Positions 30,960 to 41,625 of a DNA stretch of 64,000 nt are shown here, one piece after another. The notes beneath the pieces were generated by a model that was given only the letters and a program-made list of their open reading frames with translations, had not been told where the DNA came from and did not search any database. A program made the position numbers and the translations under genes. This DNA is from Lycorma delicatula (taxonomy: Eukaryota > Arthropoda > Insecta > Hemiptera > Fulgoridae). How positions within the stretch are numbered: position 1 is the first letter of the stretch; each line of letters begins with the position of its first letter. The stretch is taken from the NCBI RefSeq assembly GCF_047948215.1, contig NC_134456.1, positions 78,668,515 to 78,732,514 on the forward strand. Direction: 5' to 3'.

Positions 30960-31240
30960 GAAATCCTAAGGAACGGGAATGTTTCGATAGATTTAAACAC
31001 AACACCGCTGGCATAAAGCTCTATAGGGAGCTGTGAATCAAATTAAACAGAATCCTCACTAGGTATGGCCAAAAGACTCATTGTACAAATGGAACATTTT
31101 GGAGTCTTCGGGATGTGATTGCAGAGTTCCAAACCAGACATACAAGCTTATTAGTGGAGAACGTGAGGGTCTTTCTAAGGTAGTTACCTCATGAAAGATG
31201 ACCCTAAAGCGCTAGCATGGATTGGAAGCCTGGTAGATAT
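30960..31240 (+). pseudogene. LINE ORF2 C-terminal relic (weak)
   Basis: A plus-strand frame reads SLYKWNILESSGCDCRVP then NQTYKLI (about 31,078-31,155), which resembles the MHKWG--DSP-CDCG--EQT-HI segment near the end of some LINE ORF2 proteins. The surroundings have stops. It is antisense to, and just upstream of, the neuroparsin-like frame. Confidence 0.4.
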
Positions 31241-31309
31241 TTATATTTAGTAAGTTTTTATTTTGTAATTTGTCTTATTGTATTCTTGTTATGTTCATAC
31301 ATTGTCTAT

Positions 31310-31765
31310 ATATGTATATTTGTATTCTTCTTCTTTTACCGGCGCTACAGTCCAATGTGAACTTTGGTTTCGGAACAAGATTCTTTTTACGGGGTAGGGT
31401 TGTTAACCCTACGCCTTACCTCCAACTTGGATGGAGAACCAGGGGATTTTCTAATAAGAGTTACCTTCTCATAGTTAGAGCGATTTCTCTCCAGTTTACA
31501 GAGTTCTATCTACCCTGAATTCTATTCGGGTTATTACCCTCGGCTTGTCCGCCCCATTCGCCACTGGATGTCTTCCTTTTCCGCCATTGTGCATCTTCAC
31601 TGGTTTTTGTCCATCCTGGCTATTTTATTGCCTCACTGTCTTCAAGCATAGATGGAAAGTACCCCATAACCAGGGGCGGCACCCGATAGGAGATTCAGCC
31701 ACAGCCACGGGATATACATTTGTGTTATCACATTGTATGTTGCTACACAAATAAATAAATATATA
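31310..31765. repeat. GC-richer retroelement-like fragment
   Basis: Begins in a CTT-rich run ('ttcttcttcttttaccggcg') and ends acacaaataaataaatat, an A-rich tail-like end. Three short frames cross it without recognisable domains. It is probably a LINE or SINE tail, class unknown. Confidence 0.4.
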
Positions 31766-32140
31766 AAATTCAAATGTAGGTATTATTTTTTCATGCTTAT
31801 TTAAGAATTATGAATATGTTCGGCTTTCATTTTCTTATATTTTTTTATTTATTTTTAGATAAGTTGTTGTTCATCATCAGTTAATGGAATTTTTTTCATA
31901 TACTGTGAGGTATTTGTATGTTTAAACCTGTGATCATTTGTAATTAACTAAATTATGTCTTACAAGAGCTATTTTCTTTTAATAATTATTATTTTATTCA
32001 CATCAAAAGTAAATTTTTAATGTTTATTTCATTTAAAACGTTTAAATTTACCAAAACATTGTCAAATAACAGTAAATAATATTTCACTTTGTCGAAACAT
32101 CCGTTAAAAATAGGATAAATATACTGTTAATATGTATTAC

Positions 32141-32175
<35 letters not shown>

Positions 32176-32760
32176 CGCAAATAAATCGTTACTCGACAAT
32201 AATTTTCGTAAAACTCTATTTTCAACTGGATTTGTGACCGGCCAAATTAAAGTGCATGGTTTTGTTTCATGTAACAGTTTGGGTGTTATCTAGAATGAGA
32301 AGCTCTTCTCCGATTGTAATTTTGTTTTGCTGCCGGTAATCACGTTTTAGCAGTTTGAACCTAAACGAAGAGCAAATAAATTGTTTTTTGAGTAAAGAAA
32401 ACAAAGGTACGTTACAAAGTAGTGATACAAATAAATACGTTTATCCCTTCTAGATTTATTACAAAATAAACCTAAATTCTCATTTAATTTATTATTTATT
32501 TCTTATCATAAAAAATATGCCATATGAATTTTTGGAAATGTTATTTTGAAATATTTTGTGGTTATTTATGATTATACTGTCTTTTTTTTTAATTTATAAT
32601 TTTATTATATCTCTTTAAATGTCTCATTTAATCTTTCTAAAAACTTTTTCGCAGATCATACGAAGTTGTAATTTAAAAATTATAACGGTTAAAAATATGT
32701 ATGCGAGCATTTAGTTTAGCAGATTTATTAAATACCGTACCTTACAGTTGGCCTTTCAAA
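31766..32760. other. Noncoding AT-rich DNA with (TA)n
   Basis: TA microsatellite at about 32,143-32,170. No gene could be supported. Confidence 0.5.
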
Positions 32761-33270
32761 CGTTTTTTTTCCCCTTCTCCCCCCCCCCCCCCGACCGGAT
32801 ATCCATTTAAGTTTCCGCAGTCGGGGAGAGTGTCCATATACTCAAAGGAGGCGTCCACCCACCGACAGCACGTCCGGCACGGCAGGTTAGCCTCCCCGGT
32901 CACGGATCTTTTATTTTCCATTTGCCATGCCTCTAATCCCCCACTTCATGGCCAAGGTCCGGCAACGCCGTCCCTCAGCCCCTCGGCAGGGAACCGGGTC
33001 TCGGTCTTTATCTTTTGCCATGCCTCAAACCGGCGGCACCGACCCCACTAAGCACCAAGGTACCCGCAGGGCCGACACCGCCGGCCGGGACTCGGTCTTA
33101 ACTTTACCGCACAGTTCCCCAGGAGTTCCCTCCCTTCTCAGGAACCCGCACACCTCAGCATGCGGGGCCTCCACGGAGGGACTGTCCTTCCTTCCCTACT
33201 TTAACTACGACCCCCGTCTTCTGTCTTCGTCTTCTTTAATACGGAGAATTTCCCCCGCGAACTTCTTGAA

Positions 33271-33951
33271 CTAGTCCCAATTGTCTTGACTATACACCAT
33301 CCAATTAGTTAAATTGTCAGGGGTTAGTCTATTAATTAAAATTTCCCTTCTATTATCAGCCCATCTGGGACATGCGAAGATGGTGTGTTCTACATTGTCG
33401 ATCTCCTGACAATAAACGCGTAGTGGGGTGGCCCTCTTCCCAATTCTGAATAAATATTGACCAAAACAACCATGGCCTGTCAATAGTTGCGTGGTATAGA
33501 AGTTCACGTCACCCAGTCTCTTACCAACCCATGTATTTATGTTGGGGATTAGCTTTCTCGTCCAATCCCCAACTCTTGAGTGCGCCCACGCACTCTGCCA
33601 CTCTTGCTGTATTAGCTCTATGGTCTCGCCTCTGGGAAGTCCCGTGGCTCTTAATGTCTTCTCTCTAATTTGCAAACCTATAGGGGGAACTTCTGTTATT
33701 ATACACAACGCATCATACGACACTGTTCTGAAGCCTGCAGCCACCCTAAGCAGAGCGAGTCTATGAACACTTTTTAGTTTAGTTTTATTTCTCTGTGTAT
33801 TTATTGCATTTCCCCATACCGGGGCCGCATACAATAACGCCGATGTGGTGGCCGCTGTTATCAGCCTCCTGATTTCCATCTTAGTTGTGCCATGATTTTG
33901 AAAAAGCCCCCTCAAGGCTTTAATGGTGGGGGTAACCCCGTTGCAAATCAT
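33271..33951 (-). CDS. R1-clade ORF2, C-terminal half
   Basis: 226 codons in the same frame as the preceding segment, beyond the single TAA. Contains ALLYAAPVWGNA (thumb-like region), SAWAHSRVGDWTRKLIPNI, LTGHGCFGQYLFRIGKR, and the end-of-ORF2 zinc region YCQEIDNVEHTIFACPRW (H and last C present; the first CXXC is reduced to one visible cysteine). The stop is at 33,271-33,273. A 75-codon plus frame (33,539-33,766) is antisense to this. It is a recent copy by protein integrity, but it carries two inactivating changes. Confidence 0.9.
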   Translation of the reverse strand: MICNGVTPTIKALRGLFQNHGTTKMEIRRLITAATTSALLYAAPVWGNAINTQRNKTKLKSVHRLALLRVAAGFRTVSYDALCIITEVPPIGLQIREKTLRATGLPRGETIELIQQEWQSAWAHSRVGDWTRKLIPNINTWVGKRLGDVNFYTTQLLTGHGCFGQYLFRIGKRATPLRVYCQEIDNVEHTIFACPRWADNRREILINRLTPDNLTNWMVYSQDNWD

Positions 33952-33960
33952 ATCGACATG

Positions 33961-34425
33961 TTAACTAAATTTTAAGCTTTTGTCTAGCAGAACAACGAAG
34001 TTTGCTTCGTTGACTTCGATGGCTCTTTCTCCTCTGATGTTTATATTTATGTTTCTGATGGGTCTTCTACCAGCAAGAACCATGCAACAAGATTTCCTAA
34101 GGGAAATCTGCAACTGATTTCTTTCCAGCCACTCGTCAATTAGACATAGCGCTAGATTGGCTTTGTCCTCTACGATACCTATATTTCTATCTTCCACTAG
34201 AACCGCTATGTCGATCGCATAGCCGACCACTGATACCCCTTCCGGGTAATTTAATCTAAAAATCCCGTCATAGAAGACGTTCCACAGGGTAGGTCCAAGC
34301 ACGGATCCCTGAGGAACGCCTCCAAACACCTGATATATAGCTTTACCTTCAAGCGGTTTAACTACGATAAACCTAAGATGGAGGTAATGATTAATCTGAT
34401 TAATCAGATAGTCACTTATATGCAT
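33961..34425 (-). CDS. R1-clade reverse transcriptase, palm region (broken ORF2)
   Basis: 154 codons. Seen: YLHLRFIVVKPLEGKAIYQV, GVPQGSVLGPTLWNVFYDGI (motif B', intact), then VVGYAIDIAVLVEDR. There the catalytic YADD box has become YAID, losing one of the two metal-binding aspartates, so the enzyme could not polymerise. LRKSCCMVLAGRR corresponds to the following K-E---L block. The frame ends at an in-frame TAA after LLDKSLKFS. The fingers and endonuclease domains are missing through 5' truncation. Confidence 0.9.
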   Translation of the reverse strand: MHISDYLINQINHYLHLRFIVVKPLEGKAIYQVFGGVPQGSVLGPTLWNVFYDGIFRLNYPEGVSVVGYAIDIAVLVEDRNIGIVEDKANLALCLIDEWLERNQLQISLRKSCCMVLAGRRPIRNININIRGERAIEVNEANFVVLLDKSLKFS

Positions 34426-34462
34426 ATTTTGTAGGGCCTCTACTATAGCTATCCATGGTAGT

Positions 34463-34790
34463 CAAACTATTCGTTTAATTAATTATATAACTAATACATA
34501 TCTGTCTTGTATCTACAAAGCAACTTGTTCTGACTGACCGACTCATCAACGCCCAAAAAAAAAACCACTGAAGATAAATTGATAGAAATTTGTATTTATA
34601 AAAAGGTGAATTGCACAATAAGAAAGGATTTTTTGAAATTCAGAGCGTAAAAGGCTGAAATAAATAACAATGTAATTTACAATATTTTTTTTTTTTTTTT
34701 AATTTCTCGGTAACAAATGAAGATTACTTCATTTTTTGAGTGTGTAATTCTTATGTGAGTATCTAGAAATTAATTTCTAAAGTTTTTTTT
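34463..34790. other. Noncoding spacer with repeat-like end
   Basis: 34,505-34,560 ('ctgaccgactcatcaacgcc') is an inverted relative of 'gttgattatgagtcagtgaa' at 42,820, a common arthropod repeat phrase. No gene seen. Confidence 0.4.
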
Positions 34791-35230
34791 TTTAAATTTG
34801 ACCTTGAGAAAGGTAAAGAAATTTCGAAAAGTGATGGCAAATTTCCCCCATATTCAACTATAATAAACAAGATTTGGGCTTGCAAATACTCTTCAAATAA
34901 ATATCTAAAATCAAATGTAGGTTTTTTTAAATTATAATAAATTAAGGGGTAAAAAACATAAATTGTTTTTTTATATTTTTTCCATTTTATGCTACCACTA
35001 TTGAAGCAACCTTTGTGAGATTAGATAACATTGTGATGGTAATTTTTGTTTAAAATTCTAATTTTTTTTTCGCGAGCGAAGCCGCAAGGAGTTATCTTAA
35101 AACCAATTATTAGGACTTGTACTGATCAGTCTGTTGCTCTAAAGAAATTACAATACACCAATAATATTTATCGTATTAGTAACCATATACTGCGGGCGAA
35201 GTCGCATCGGGATTGTTAGTTATTAAATAA
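34791..35230 (+). repeat. Repeat family C, copy 2
   Basis: Parallel to 24,561-24,962 ('gcttgcaaatactcttcaaa', 'ccattttatgctaccactat', 'cgcgagcgaagccgcaagga'). It is followed by 'actgcgggcgaagtcgcatc' (about 35,190-35,210), an inverted relative of 'catcgcggcttcgcccgtgc' at 41,634. Confidence 0.7.
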
Positions 35231-35814
35231 TTCTCTATTCAAAAAATTATTAATATTTTAATTTCTAAATTGTAAAACCAGAAAATTATGTTATCGATTT
35301 CTCTTGTATTATACAACATAATAATTTCAATTACGTACCTATGAAATCAACAAAAAATCTCATTTGTAAAATAATCTGAGGCTATTTAATAATTAGTAAT
35401 TTTTTTTTTTTTTTAAATCAAAACTTTACCTAGCGTATATATGAAATTATTTTTATTTTTAAAAATATAAAGAAGGCCATTTCCTATTGTAAGATTTGTA
35501 CTATTTAAAAACCTTACAGTAAAGGAGTCATTCTCTCTTAATAATTTGCTGGCTAAGGAGAAATGCTACATGATTATAAATTATTTAGCAAGATTAGAAG
35601 TAGATGAACGGAATTATCTCAATATAAAGAAACTTCAACTTCATAACTTGCGACATGAGTAGAAGTAATTTATTTACATTATAGGTTACATCTATACATT
35701 TCATAATACAGATCACTGTAATTTAATAGTAATAATGATAATAATTTCGTTTCCTTAAGTTTATTTTACAAATATTTAGTTTATTTTTACAAATATTTAA
35801 TATTTATTATTTTA
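35231..35814. other. Noncoding AT-rich DNA
   Basis: No gene or repeat could be supported. Confidence 0.45.
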
Positions 35815-36552
35815 CAAAAAAGCATTTTTGCCAAATCGCATCCCATCCCAAAAAGAGCTCTAAATAAACTAGTGGCTAAGTGGGCATAGTGCGTCATTAG
35901 TACCTCCTCTCACCACAAGCAGCGCTAATGTAGCTCTGACGTATTGCTGCTGTAGTCTTTCTCTCTTTCTTTTCTGATTAGCCTCCGTAACCACCGTAAG
36001 GTATTTTTTCAGAGGATGAATGAGGATCATATATATATATGAATGTAAATGAAGTGTAGTTTTGTGCAGTGTCAGGTCAACCGTTCCTGAGATGGTTAAT
36101 TGAAACCCAACCACCAAAGAACACCGGTATCCTCGATATAGTATTAAAATCCATATAAAAGTAACTGCCTTTATTAGAATTTAAACCTTTTACTCTTGAC
36201 TTTGAAATCAGCTGATTAGCGATGACGGATTCAAGACTAGACCAACCCGGTGGGGGGTTAGTCTAGTAGTCGTCTGCTATGTTGTGACGTCACAAGTGAG
36301 CGGTAGAATTAAATAAATGTATAATATTTAAAGTTAAAAAAGTATTTTTAAAATTCCCTAGTACCGCCACACCCGCACAAATGAAGTACAGTATGTGTGC
36401 GCGCTTTAGTTATAATTATTGAATTAAATAAACAAAAATATTATATTTAAATAAAATGAAAATATTTTAAATTAAGTTGTGTGTGTATGTATGTGTAAGC
36501 CGTGTAGCAGAACGCGAGGGGGAAAAGTCCTACAGCTATGTTGTTAGCTTTT
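35815..36552 (+). repeat. Repeat family B, copy 2, with nested SINE
   Basis: Matches 8,940-9,318 on both sides of a SINE (35,959-36,257): 'caaatcgcatcccatcccaa' before it, 'gcggtagaattaaataaatg' and 'taccgccacacccgcac' after it. The SINE arrived after family B had spread. Confidence 0.75.
35959..36257 (-). repeat. tRNA-derived SINE, type 1 (nested)
   Basis: Full minus-strand copy: tail 'tctgattagcctccgtaacc', body 'aaacccaaccaccaaagaac', head 'agactagaccaacccggtgg'. It lies within repeat family B. Confidence 0.85.
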
Positions 36553-37340
36553 TTTTTTATTGCTGTGTAACATGTAGATAAGTTAGAATTACTTCTTTTG
36601 AAAGTAATGATGTTCTCTATACTATTCCTCTACAGTCAGTTTGGCTGTACATGTAAAAAAGGTAAATAATGTTCTTGTAATACATGTAAAAAAGATGTAA
36701 CTTAGATATTTGGATGTTACTATTCAGTTTATTTGCTGGTATGTGTAATTTATTTGTATTGATAATGAAAGCTACTTAAAATCATATTTTCATTTCTAGT
36801 GAAACAACCGTTTTCACTTCTACTGTGGTTGTTGCTGGAAAATGTTTTACATCAACATGGCAATTTGCTTTAGAATAAATATGTATTAGATTAATAAGTC
36901 CATGGAAAAATCCAGGGTTAATTAATTTCGTTGTCAAGCAAATTAGACAGAATGAAAATTGTAATGGAAGACATAGATTATTATAGCTATAAAAAACTTT
37001 CAGTTGAAGATATAAAATGAAGGAAATATGTTGGTATAAAAAGTTAGCATATCATAATAAAAAATGAAATGCATCAAATCCATCTGGTAAAATAGTTACT
37101 AATAACTAATGAAATAAAATAAGAAATCCAAGAAAATCTTAAATTACTAGTAACTTTAACATAAAAATTTATTAAAGAGTTTTACTATTAAATTTAGTAA
37201 ATACTAATTTTTCAAAATTCAGATTATTAAAACATGAAAATTAAATTTTTATTTTTACTTAATTAAATGTATGCTGAATATTTTATTTTAAGAAGATATT
37301 CTGTATAATATACAGGTAAATAAATATGTAAATATATATA
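36553..37340. other. Noncoding AT-rich DNA
   Basis: No gene or repeat could be supported; TA-rich directly before the mariner element. Confidence 0.45.
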
Positions 37341-38067
37341 TGGAGTGTATCAGAAAGTTCTCCCTGGACATTTATAACCTATTGTACTCCGGAAAATAAT
37401 GGAAAAGTTCATATTAACATATGTCTTAAAATGCTTTGTTAGCGAATTACGGCTAGTGAAATATTTCACTCTGATTTCAGCTACCCGAGTGAAATGAGGT
37501 CGTACTAAAATTTTTGGACGTTAATTAAGAAACAGAATTATGATTTCTTACAGTATTTCACTTAAAAAAATCAAATAAAAATGTCATAGAACCATATCTG
37601 CAGTAGGTTTTAAGAAATCTGGGTTGAAAACAATAAATTGGATAAAAAACACTGTTTTTTTATGTTTGACGTACAGAATTTATTCTTGAAAAAATTATGT
37701 AAGATAAGTTGAAAAAAGTTAGAACAATTAGAATTTTATTTAGAAACAGTACTCATTTGTGAGAAAAGTAATTATTTAACGCAAACAAAAACCAAATTCT
37801 TTTTTGGTGATTTAAAAAATTCCTAAAAACATTTATTGTTAAAATTTAAAAAATAAAAAATAAAAATTACACAGCAGTTGTAAAATAAAAATAAATTAAT
37901 AAGATTACTAGAAAATACTTTTTTTTTATTAATACAATAAAATACAGAAAAACACAATAGAAATACAATAAATTATTTGAAAAATTATTATTTCAAAGCT
38001 GGCAATAAAAAAAAAAATGCTGATGCGCAATACTGTATTAGTGTTTAAATCATTCTGTAAGGTACAT

Positions 38068-38690
38068 TAAGTATTGTCGCCGAATGGCTTAGACGGCACG
38101 TGGCACCATAAAACCTTATGGTAGTCCTGAGAAGGGCTGTTTGAAGTTTTTGGAATGGTAGCCCTGAAAAGGGGGGTTTTTGCGTTAGCTCTGAGAAGAT
38201 CTGTTTTATCCGGAAGGCGACTCGGCTGTAGTCGGGGAGCTGCGGCACGTCTATTTAAATCAGACTTCAGCTGATGGGAAGCGGTAGTTGGGGCCCCACT
38301 ACAGCGTGGCAGTGTTGGCCACCAGAGTGCCGCAATGTCGGGTCGGCGTCGGTCGTCTTTCGCCAGCGTGGCTCCCTCGGCGAGCCAGCCAGGCCTGCTG
38401 CTCCGACGGGGATGCTGGCATCTACCGGGAGGTCCCACGTTGTGGCGGCTAGGAAACTTCTTCTGTCTTCTTCTTTTTGGTCTTCTCCACGCGGTGGTTG
38501 ACGATGAATTGAAAATTCGCTATGGTGTATGCCTTTTGTTGGAGCCTGTGAGTGACGGGGCTGCAGCGCCGCTATTGTGAGAGATCTGCGCGATCAGTTA
38601 TGTGGTAATAGTCAGGCTGTGCAAGCGGGTACGTGTATTGTACTCCCGTTGACATCTGAGCTGCTAGTGCGTTGCGTTCGCCAATATTAA
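38068..38690. other. GC-rich insert with histone-stem-loop-like repeats
   Basis: Markedly more GC-rich than the host transposon, with no recognised protein in any frame (frames of 75, 81 and 123 codons overlap on both strands). On the minus strand three copies of a motif resembling the replication-dependent histone mRNA 3' stem-loop occur at about 38,123-38,138, 38,159-38,174 and 38,187-38,204. The block is bounded by TTAA on each side, and its ends (gtattgtcgcc / ttcgccaata) are weakly inverted, so it may be a separate insertion. Confidence 0.4.
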
Positions 38691-38701
38691 GTTAGGCATA
38701 C

Positions 38702-38824
38702 ATCATCTCAGAATTGGTCGATCTGAGACTGTACAAGAATACACTTCACTTAACACTCTTACATATCATGTCACTCATCCACTGAAGAAATACCTGACCG
38801 TGATTTCCGTAGGCAGGGAAAAAA
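38702..38824 (+). repeat. 5'-truncated SINE, type 1 tail
   Basis: Only the 3' part ('catctcagaattggtcgatc' to 'gtgatttccgtaggcaggg' plus A's) is present. The direct repeat agttaggcata occurs at about 38,690-38,700 and 38,825-38,835, so this truncated form was itself inserted by retroposition. Confidence 0.8.
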
Positions 38825-38949
38825 GTTAGGCATATATGTGCTAACAGTATATATCGGGTACTGTAAACTGTTGTGCTGTCGTTAGGGATGGTTTTTTGTA
38901 AATTTTAGTTGAACGTGAACGGTTTGCTATTGAAGTGTCCTCGTACTGA

Positions 38950-39735
38950 TTTTCAACAAGGGAATACACTGATATGTTGTTCATTTTAGTTGTGTAATGG
39001 TAATGCTACTGCTATACAGTTAAATATGAAATACGTTTCCAAATTTACCATAAGCAGCCAGTTAATATCTACACCCAGGAGGCAGTCCGCTTCTCTTGGA
39101 GTTCTGCAGCTGGTGGAATACAAATCGACAACAGCACAAATATGTGTTGTTTACCGACGAAATAAATTTCATTGGAGATGGCGTCAACAACTTATGCAGT
39201 GAGCATGGGCGGAAGTAAATCCTCATGAAACGGTGGAAGGCAATTTTCGATAACGATTCAGCGTTATTGTATGATGTGGCTTTCTTCACAATTCGCTGTT
39301 TGAACCGTAATACTGTTCATATTACCTGACCGCTTAAATTCTGAGATCTATTATTTTCAAGAAGAATTGCTGCACCTGCTTGAAAATGCTCTAGCGCTCA
39401 GACGCATACTATACTTCCAGCTCGATGGCGCACCACCCCACTTCTCCTGTGGCGTTTCCAGTCACTTCAATCATCATTTAGGGGCCAGCTGACCAGGTCC
39501 ACATTCCTGGCTACCAAGATCACCTGATCTCATACCTTTCGATTTTTGCGTCTGGGGATGGATGAAAAATATTGTATACAAAACAAAAATATATTCTAAT
39601 GGGGAATTAATTGCCCACATTGTGGATGCGGCTGAGCAACTTAAGGACAGCCCTGATGAACTAAACAGATCAACAAAAGCAGTATAGAAGAGTACCAAGA
39701 AATATGTTGAAAATGGCGGGTTTTGGTCTACTGTG
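38950..39735 (+). pseudogene. Decayed transposase of the long-TIR mariner
   Basis: Plus-strand text in shifting frames: REYTDMLFIL and CNGNATAIQLNMKYVSKF (N-terminal DUF4817-like helix-turn-helix region), VLFTDEINFIGDGVNN (first catalytic aspartate), FQLDGAPPHFS (second), PRSPDLIPFDFCVWGWMKNI (third), and KIYSNGELIAHIVDAAEQLK with ENGGFW at the C-terminus. Stops and frameshifts occur in every part, so no active enzyme remains. Frames of 70-75 codons on both strands here are pieces or shadows. Confidence 0.8.
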
Positions 39736-40207
39736 TTGCTTCTAAATAAAATTTGAATTTTCTAACTTTTCTTTGTTTTATTAAACTTGTCTTATACCGT
39801 TTTGTTCAAAATTAAAATTTCTACAAGTTTTTTTTATATGTTTATTATCCATTTAAAAAAATTATTGTACGTCAATAAAAAAACAGGGTTGTTTTTTACA
39901 CCAATTTATTTAATTTAACCCCAGATTTCTTAAAAACTACTGCAGACACGGTTTTATGAACCCTTTTATTCGATTTTTCAACTCGAAAACGTTAAGAATT
40001 CTTTGTTAACTTTGCCGCTTAATTAACGTCAACAATTTCAGTACGACCATTTCATTGGAGTAGCTGAAATCCGATTGAAATCTTTCAATATCCGCAACTC
40101 GCAAGCAAAGCATTTTAGGTAGGAGATTGTGTTTATATTAATTTTTTCTATTTTTCACGTGTAGAATAGATTACGAAAGTCCCAGGAGAACTTCGTGATA
40201 CACTCTG

Positions 40208-41262
40208 TATATTTAATAGCCTTCAGCGTATATATAAACAAATTTGGATTTTTTTATTTCATATTTCATTTTTATTATTTATGATATTTATTTATTTTAA
40301 TGATCGTTACTTTTATAATAAAAGTTAAGAAAATTTTTCTGTAATGGAAATTGCAATTCAAACTTTTCTATTGGATATGAATTTCAATAAAGTTTACTAA
40401 ACTTTTTAGCATTATTTTTTTTTTAATTTTACATAATTTAATGAAAGCTCGATAGTCAAACTTTATCTTGCAGCTGAAAAAAATGTCAATTACACGCGTA
40501 TATGTTTTATGCTTTATAATTATAATGAATGATAGGAATGTATTGCATGCTTAATAAACCAAATAAATCATTACAAAATTTTATTTTAAATAAGATTTTA
40601 ATCAGAAAAGATATTTTGGTTTGAAGAAGTGATAGTGTTGCATTTACTTACTTGGATGACGTTTCAAAGATCATTAAAAGAATAATATCCAGTTTTTTTA
40701 ATGGAATTAGCTATTTTATTTGAATCATATGCAAGAGATATAATTTTTGGTTTTTCAGTTCATATATTATCATACAATTACATAGTCGTTTTCAATAAGT
40801 AATTTGTATTTTTTTTTCATTATTTTAGAACAAATGCATATTATTTGTGTTAATTACTGTTTCAAAATCGTCAAACTTTTGAAAATTTCAAATACATTGG
40901 TTAATTGTGTAATGTAATTTCTTCTCCACTCGTATAAAACGTAGTTACCGGACATTAATATATGTTATATAAAGTGTATCTAATAATACCTTAATTATAA
41001 GATAATTATTGTTTAATCATCCCATTTACTCTATAATTGCTTTAATAATCACAACAGTACTGTTTTCGCTACGTACAGAACGGACATATTGGCCCACGAG
41101 AAAAACGTTGTTATGATTCAGTTTGTATTTCCATTGACGTCACGAAAGAGCTTCTGATCAATTTCTGAAAAAAATTAAATTGAAATATTTTTTTTGAAAA
41201 GATCAATAAAACTCTGTTGACTAGATTTTAAATAATTAATTAGGTAAAACTTAATTTTTCCC

Positions 41263-41293
<31 letters not shown>

Positions 41294-41625
41294 TATGGGA
41301 AAAATATAGATGTAGCTTCACTCGCAATGCTTTTTTAATAGCAAACTTTTTTTTTATAAATAAAAAATATTTAATCGACAATATTATATTTAGGTTTTAA
41401 TTAAATCCTGAAAAACGGTAAATAAAATTTTTTATGAAAAATACTGAAGGAATATACGATAAACAATGAAGTGTTGCCCAAAACTTAGATGAAGGAAAAC
41501 AAAAAAAGGAAGATAAGAAAATTGAACAATATTTGTTAGACTAATTCATTTTATGAGTGAATTAAGATAGTTCAATATAAAAGTCCAATAACGATAAACA
41601 AAAAATATATTACAATCCCAAATCT
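40208..41625. other. Noncoding AT-rich DNA with (TA)n
   Basis: TA microsatellite at about 41,266-41,292, lying inside a short hairpin ('tttttcccatatta' / 'tattatgggaaaaat'). No gene supported. Confidence 0.5.

Larger units (their letters stand above)
32761..34462 (-). mobile_element. 5'-truncated R1-clade LINE (RT palm to 3' end)
   Basis: The longest LINE copy in the window. ORF2 enters at about 34,462 (PWIAIVEALQN...) within the reverse transcriptase domain and runs in a single frame to 33,271, broken once by TAA at 33,961-33,963. A GC-rich 3' UTR of about 500 bp follows, ending at the T run 32,763-32,770 (A tail on the minus strand), next to a C homopolymer (32,781-32,792). 3'-UTR phrases recur at 7,205-7,412 and 23,644-23,800. 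Confidence 0.9.
37341..40207 (+). mobile_element. Mariner-type transposon with >400-bp inverted terminal repeats
   Basis: The left end ggagtgtatcagaaagttct (from 37,342) and the complement of the right end (agagtgtatcacgaagttct) are inverted repeats, each next to TA (37,339-37,340 and 40,208-40,209). The similarity continues far inward: 'gacgttaattaag', 'aagaaatctggg', 'aataaattgg', 'aaagttagaa' and 'attttatttagaa' occur in the same order in the left arm (to about 37,750) and in the complement of the right arm (from about 39,731). Terminal repeats are therefore about 410 and 475 bp, unusually long for this superfamily. Inside lie a decayed transposase (38,950-39,735), a GC-rich insertion-like block (38,068-38,690) and a SINE tail. 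Confidence 0.85.

Noticed and set aside
32701..33274. Proline-rich frames of 115-116 codons
   Set aside because: They read the complement of a GC-rich LINE 3' UTR and a C homopolymer.
38067..38580. Overlapping 67-123 codon frames in the GC-rich block
   Set aside because: Frames on both strands at once in GC-rich DNA; none resembles a known protein, and no histone coding sequence was found despite the stem-loop-like motifs.
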